The notes beneath the pieces are model-generated. The model was not told where the DNA came from. It saw only the letters and a program-made list of their open reading frames with translations, and made no database searches. This document shows, in pieces, positions 5,662 through 5,755 of a DNA stretch of 5,755 nucleotides. Numbering within the stretch: position 1 is the stretch's first letter; each line of letters opens with the position of its first letter. The stretch lies in assembly GCA_913055925.1 (NCBI GenBank), contig CAJXLH010000191.1, positions 1 to 5,755 on the forward strand, given 5' to 3'. The stretch comes from an uncultured Maritalea sp. (GTDB taxonomy: Bacteria; Pseudomonadota; Alphaproteobacteria; Rhizobiales; Devosiaceae). Position numbers and translations under genes: made by a program.

Positions 5662-5675
5662 CGGCAATCTTGCCG
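5662..5675. repeat. Short palindrome upstream of the rpoD ribosome binding site
   Basis: CGGCAA (5662-5667) and TTGCCG (5670-5675) are exact complements around TC. The palindrome ends 11 nt before the Shine-Dalgarno of the next gene. As RNA it could form only a short hairpin; as DNA it could be an operator half-pair. It may also be chance. Confidence 0.3.
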
Positions 5676-5686
5676 GCTATCCGTTC

Positions 5687-5692
5687 AGGAGA
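5687..5692 (+). promoter_or_regulatory. Ribosome binding site that fixes the rpoD start
   Basis: AGGAGA lies 6 nt before the ATG at 5699. A second ATG at 5695 is out of frame and reaches a stop after four codons, so 5699 is the real start. Confidence 0.8.
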
Positions 5693-5698
5693 ACATGA

Positions 5699-5755
5699 AT
5701 GGCGACTAAGGCTCAGAAAGAAACTGAGAAGCCAGAATCAGGCGAAGGCCAAGAC
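5699..5755 (+). CDS. rpoD: Probable RpoD (primary sigma-70 factor), first 19 codons only
   Basis: The frame is open from 5699 to the right edge and encodes MATKAQKETEKPESGEGQD, a hydrophilic charged N terminus. Alphaproteobacterial RpoD proteins commonly begin MATK followed by a Lys/Glu-rich stretch, and rpoD normally follows dnaG in this group. No conserved sigma region is inside the window, so the call rests on the N-terminal resemblance, the strong ribosome site and the gene order. RpoD would direct RNA polymerase to housekeeping promoters such as the one at 2492-2520. The 178 bp between dnaG and this start contain no other gene; because of the hairpin over the dnaG stop, rpoD probably also has its own promoter there, although I could not identify a good -35/-10 pair. 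Confidence 0.75.
   Translation, partial: MATKAQKETEKPESGEGQD

Noticed and set aside
5695..5709. Tiny ATG-initiated frame overlapping the rpoD start
   Set aside because: It has only four codons and is out of frame with rpoD; no evidence that it is a real leader peptide.

Overview
The window looks like core chromosome of an alphaproteobacterium, most likely a Hyphomicrobiales (Rhizobiales)-type lineage with moderate GC. The evidence is the gene order carA (divergent) / GatB-YqeY-domain gene / dnaG / rpoD, which is a familiar arrangement in that group, together with alphaproteobacterial-looking DnaG, YqeY and RpoD N-terminal sequences. I see no mobile element, CRISPR array, tRNA, rRNA or sign of recent transfer. 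This is mostly a housekeeping region, and I found no convincing new multi-gene system in it.

Left part (1-1074), minus strand: the 5' third of cpdB, encoding a periplasmic 2',3'-cyclic-nucleotide 2'-phosphodiesterase/3'-nucleotidase with a twin-arginine signal peptide. It is cut by the left edge. A 365-bp non-coding stretch separates it from carA and holds the carA terminator, a perfect inverted repeat and a possible Pho-box-like site.

Middle (1075-2556): carA, the glutaminase subunit of carbamoyl-phosphate synthetase, on the minus strand, followed by a 309-bp divergent control region. That region carries a carA leader hairpin, a candidate carA promoter and a strong sigma70-like promoter firing rightward.

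Right part (2557-5755), plus strand: a GatB/YqeY-domain protein, a GNAT acetyltransferase 3 bp after it, DNA primase dnaG 54 bp further on, a terminator-like hairpin that overlaps the dnaG stop codon, a 178-bp leader and the first 19 codons of a gene that is probably rpoD. Together this is the alphaproteobacterial version of the macromolecular-synthesis locus (a translation-linked protein, the replication primase and the primary sigma factor), with pyrimidine/arginine precursor synthesis (carA) diverging from it.
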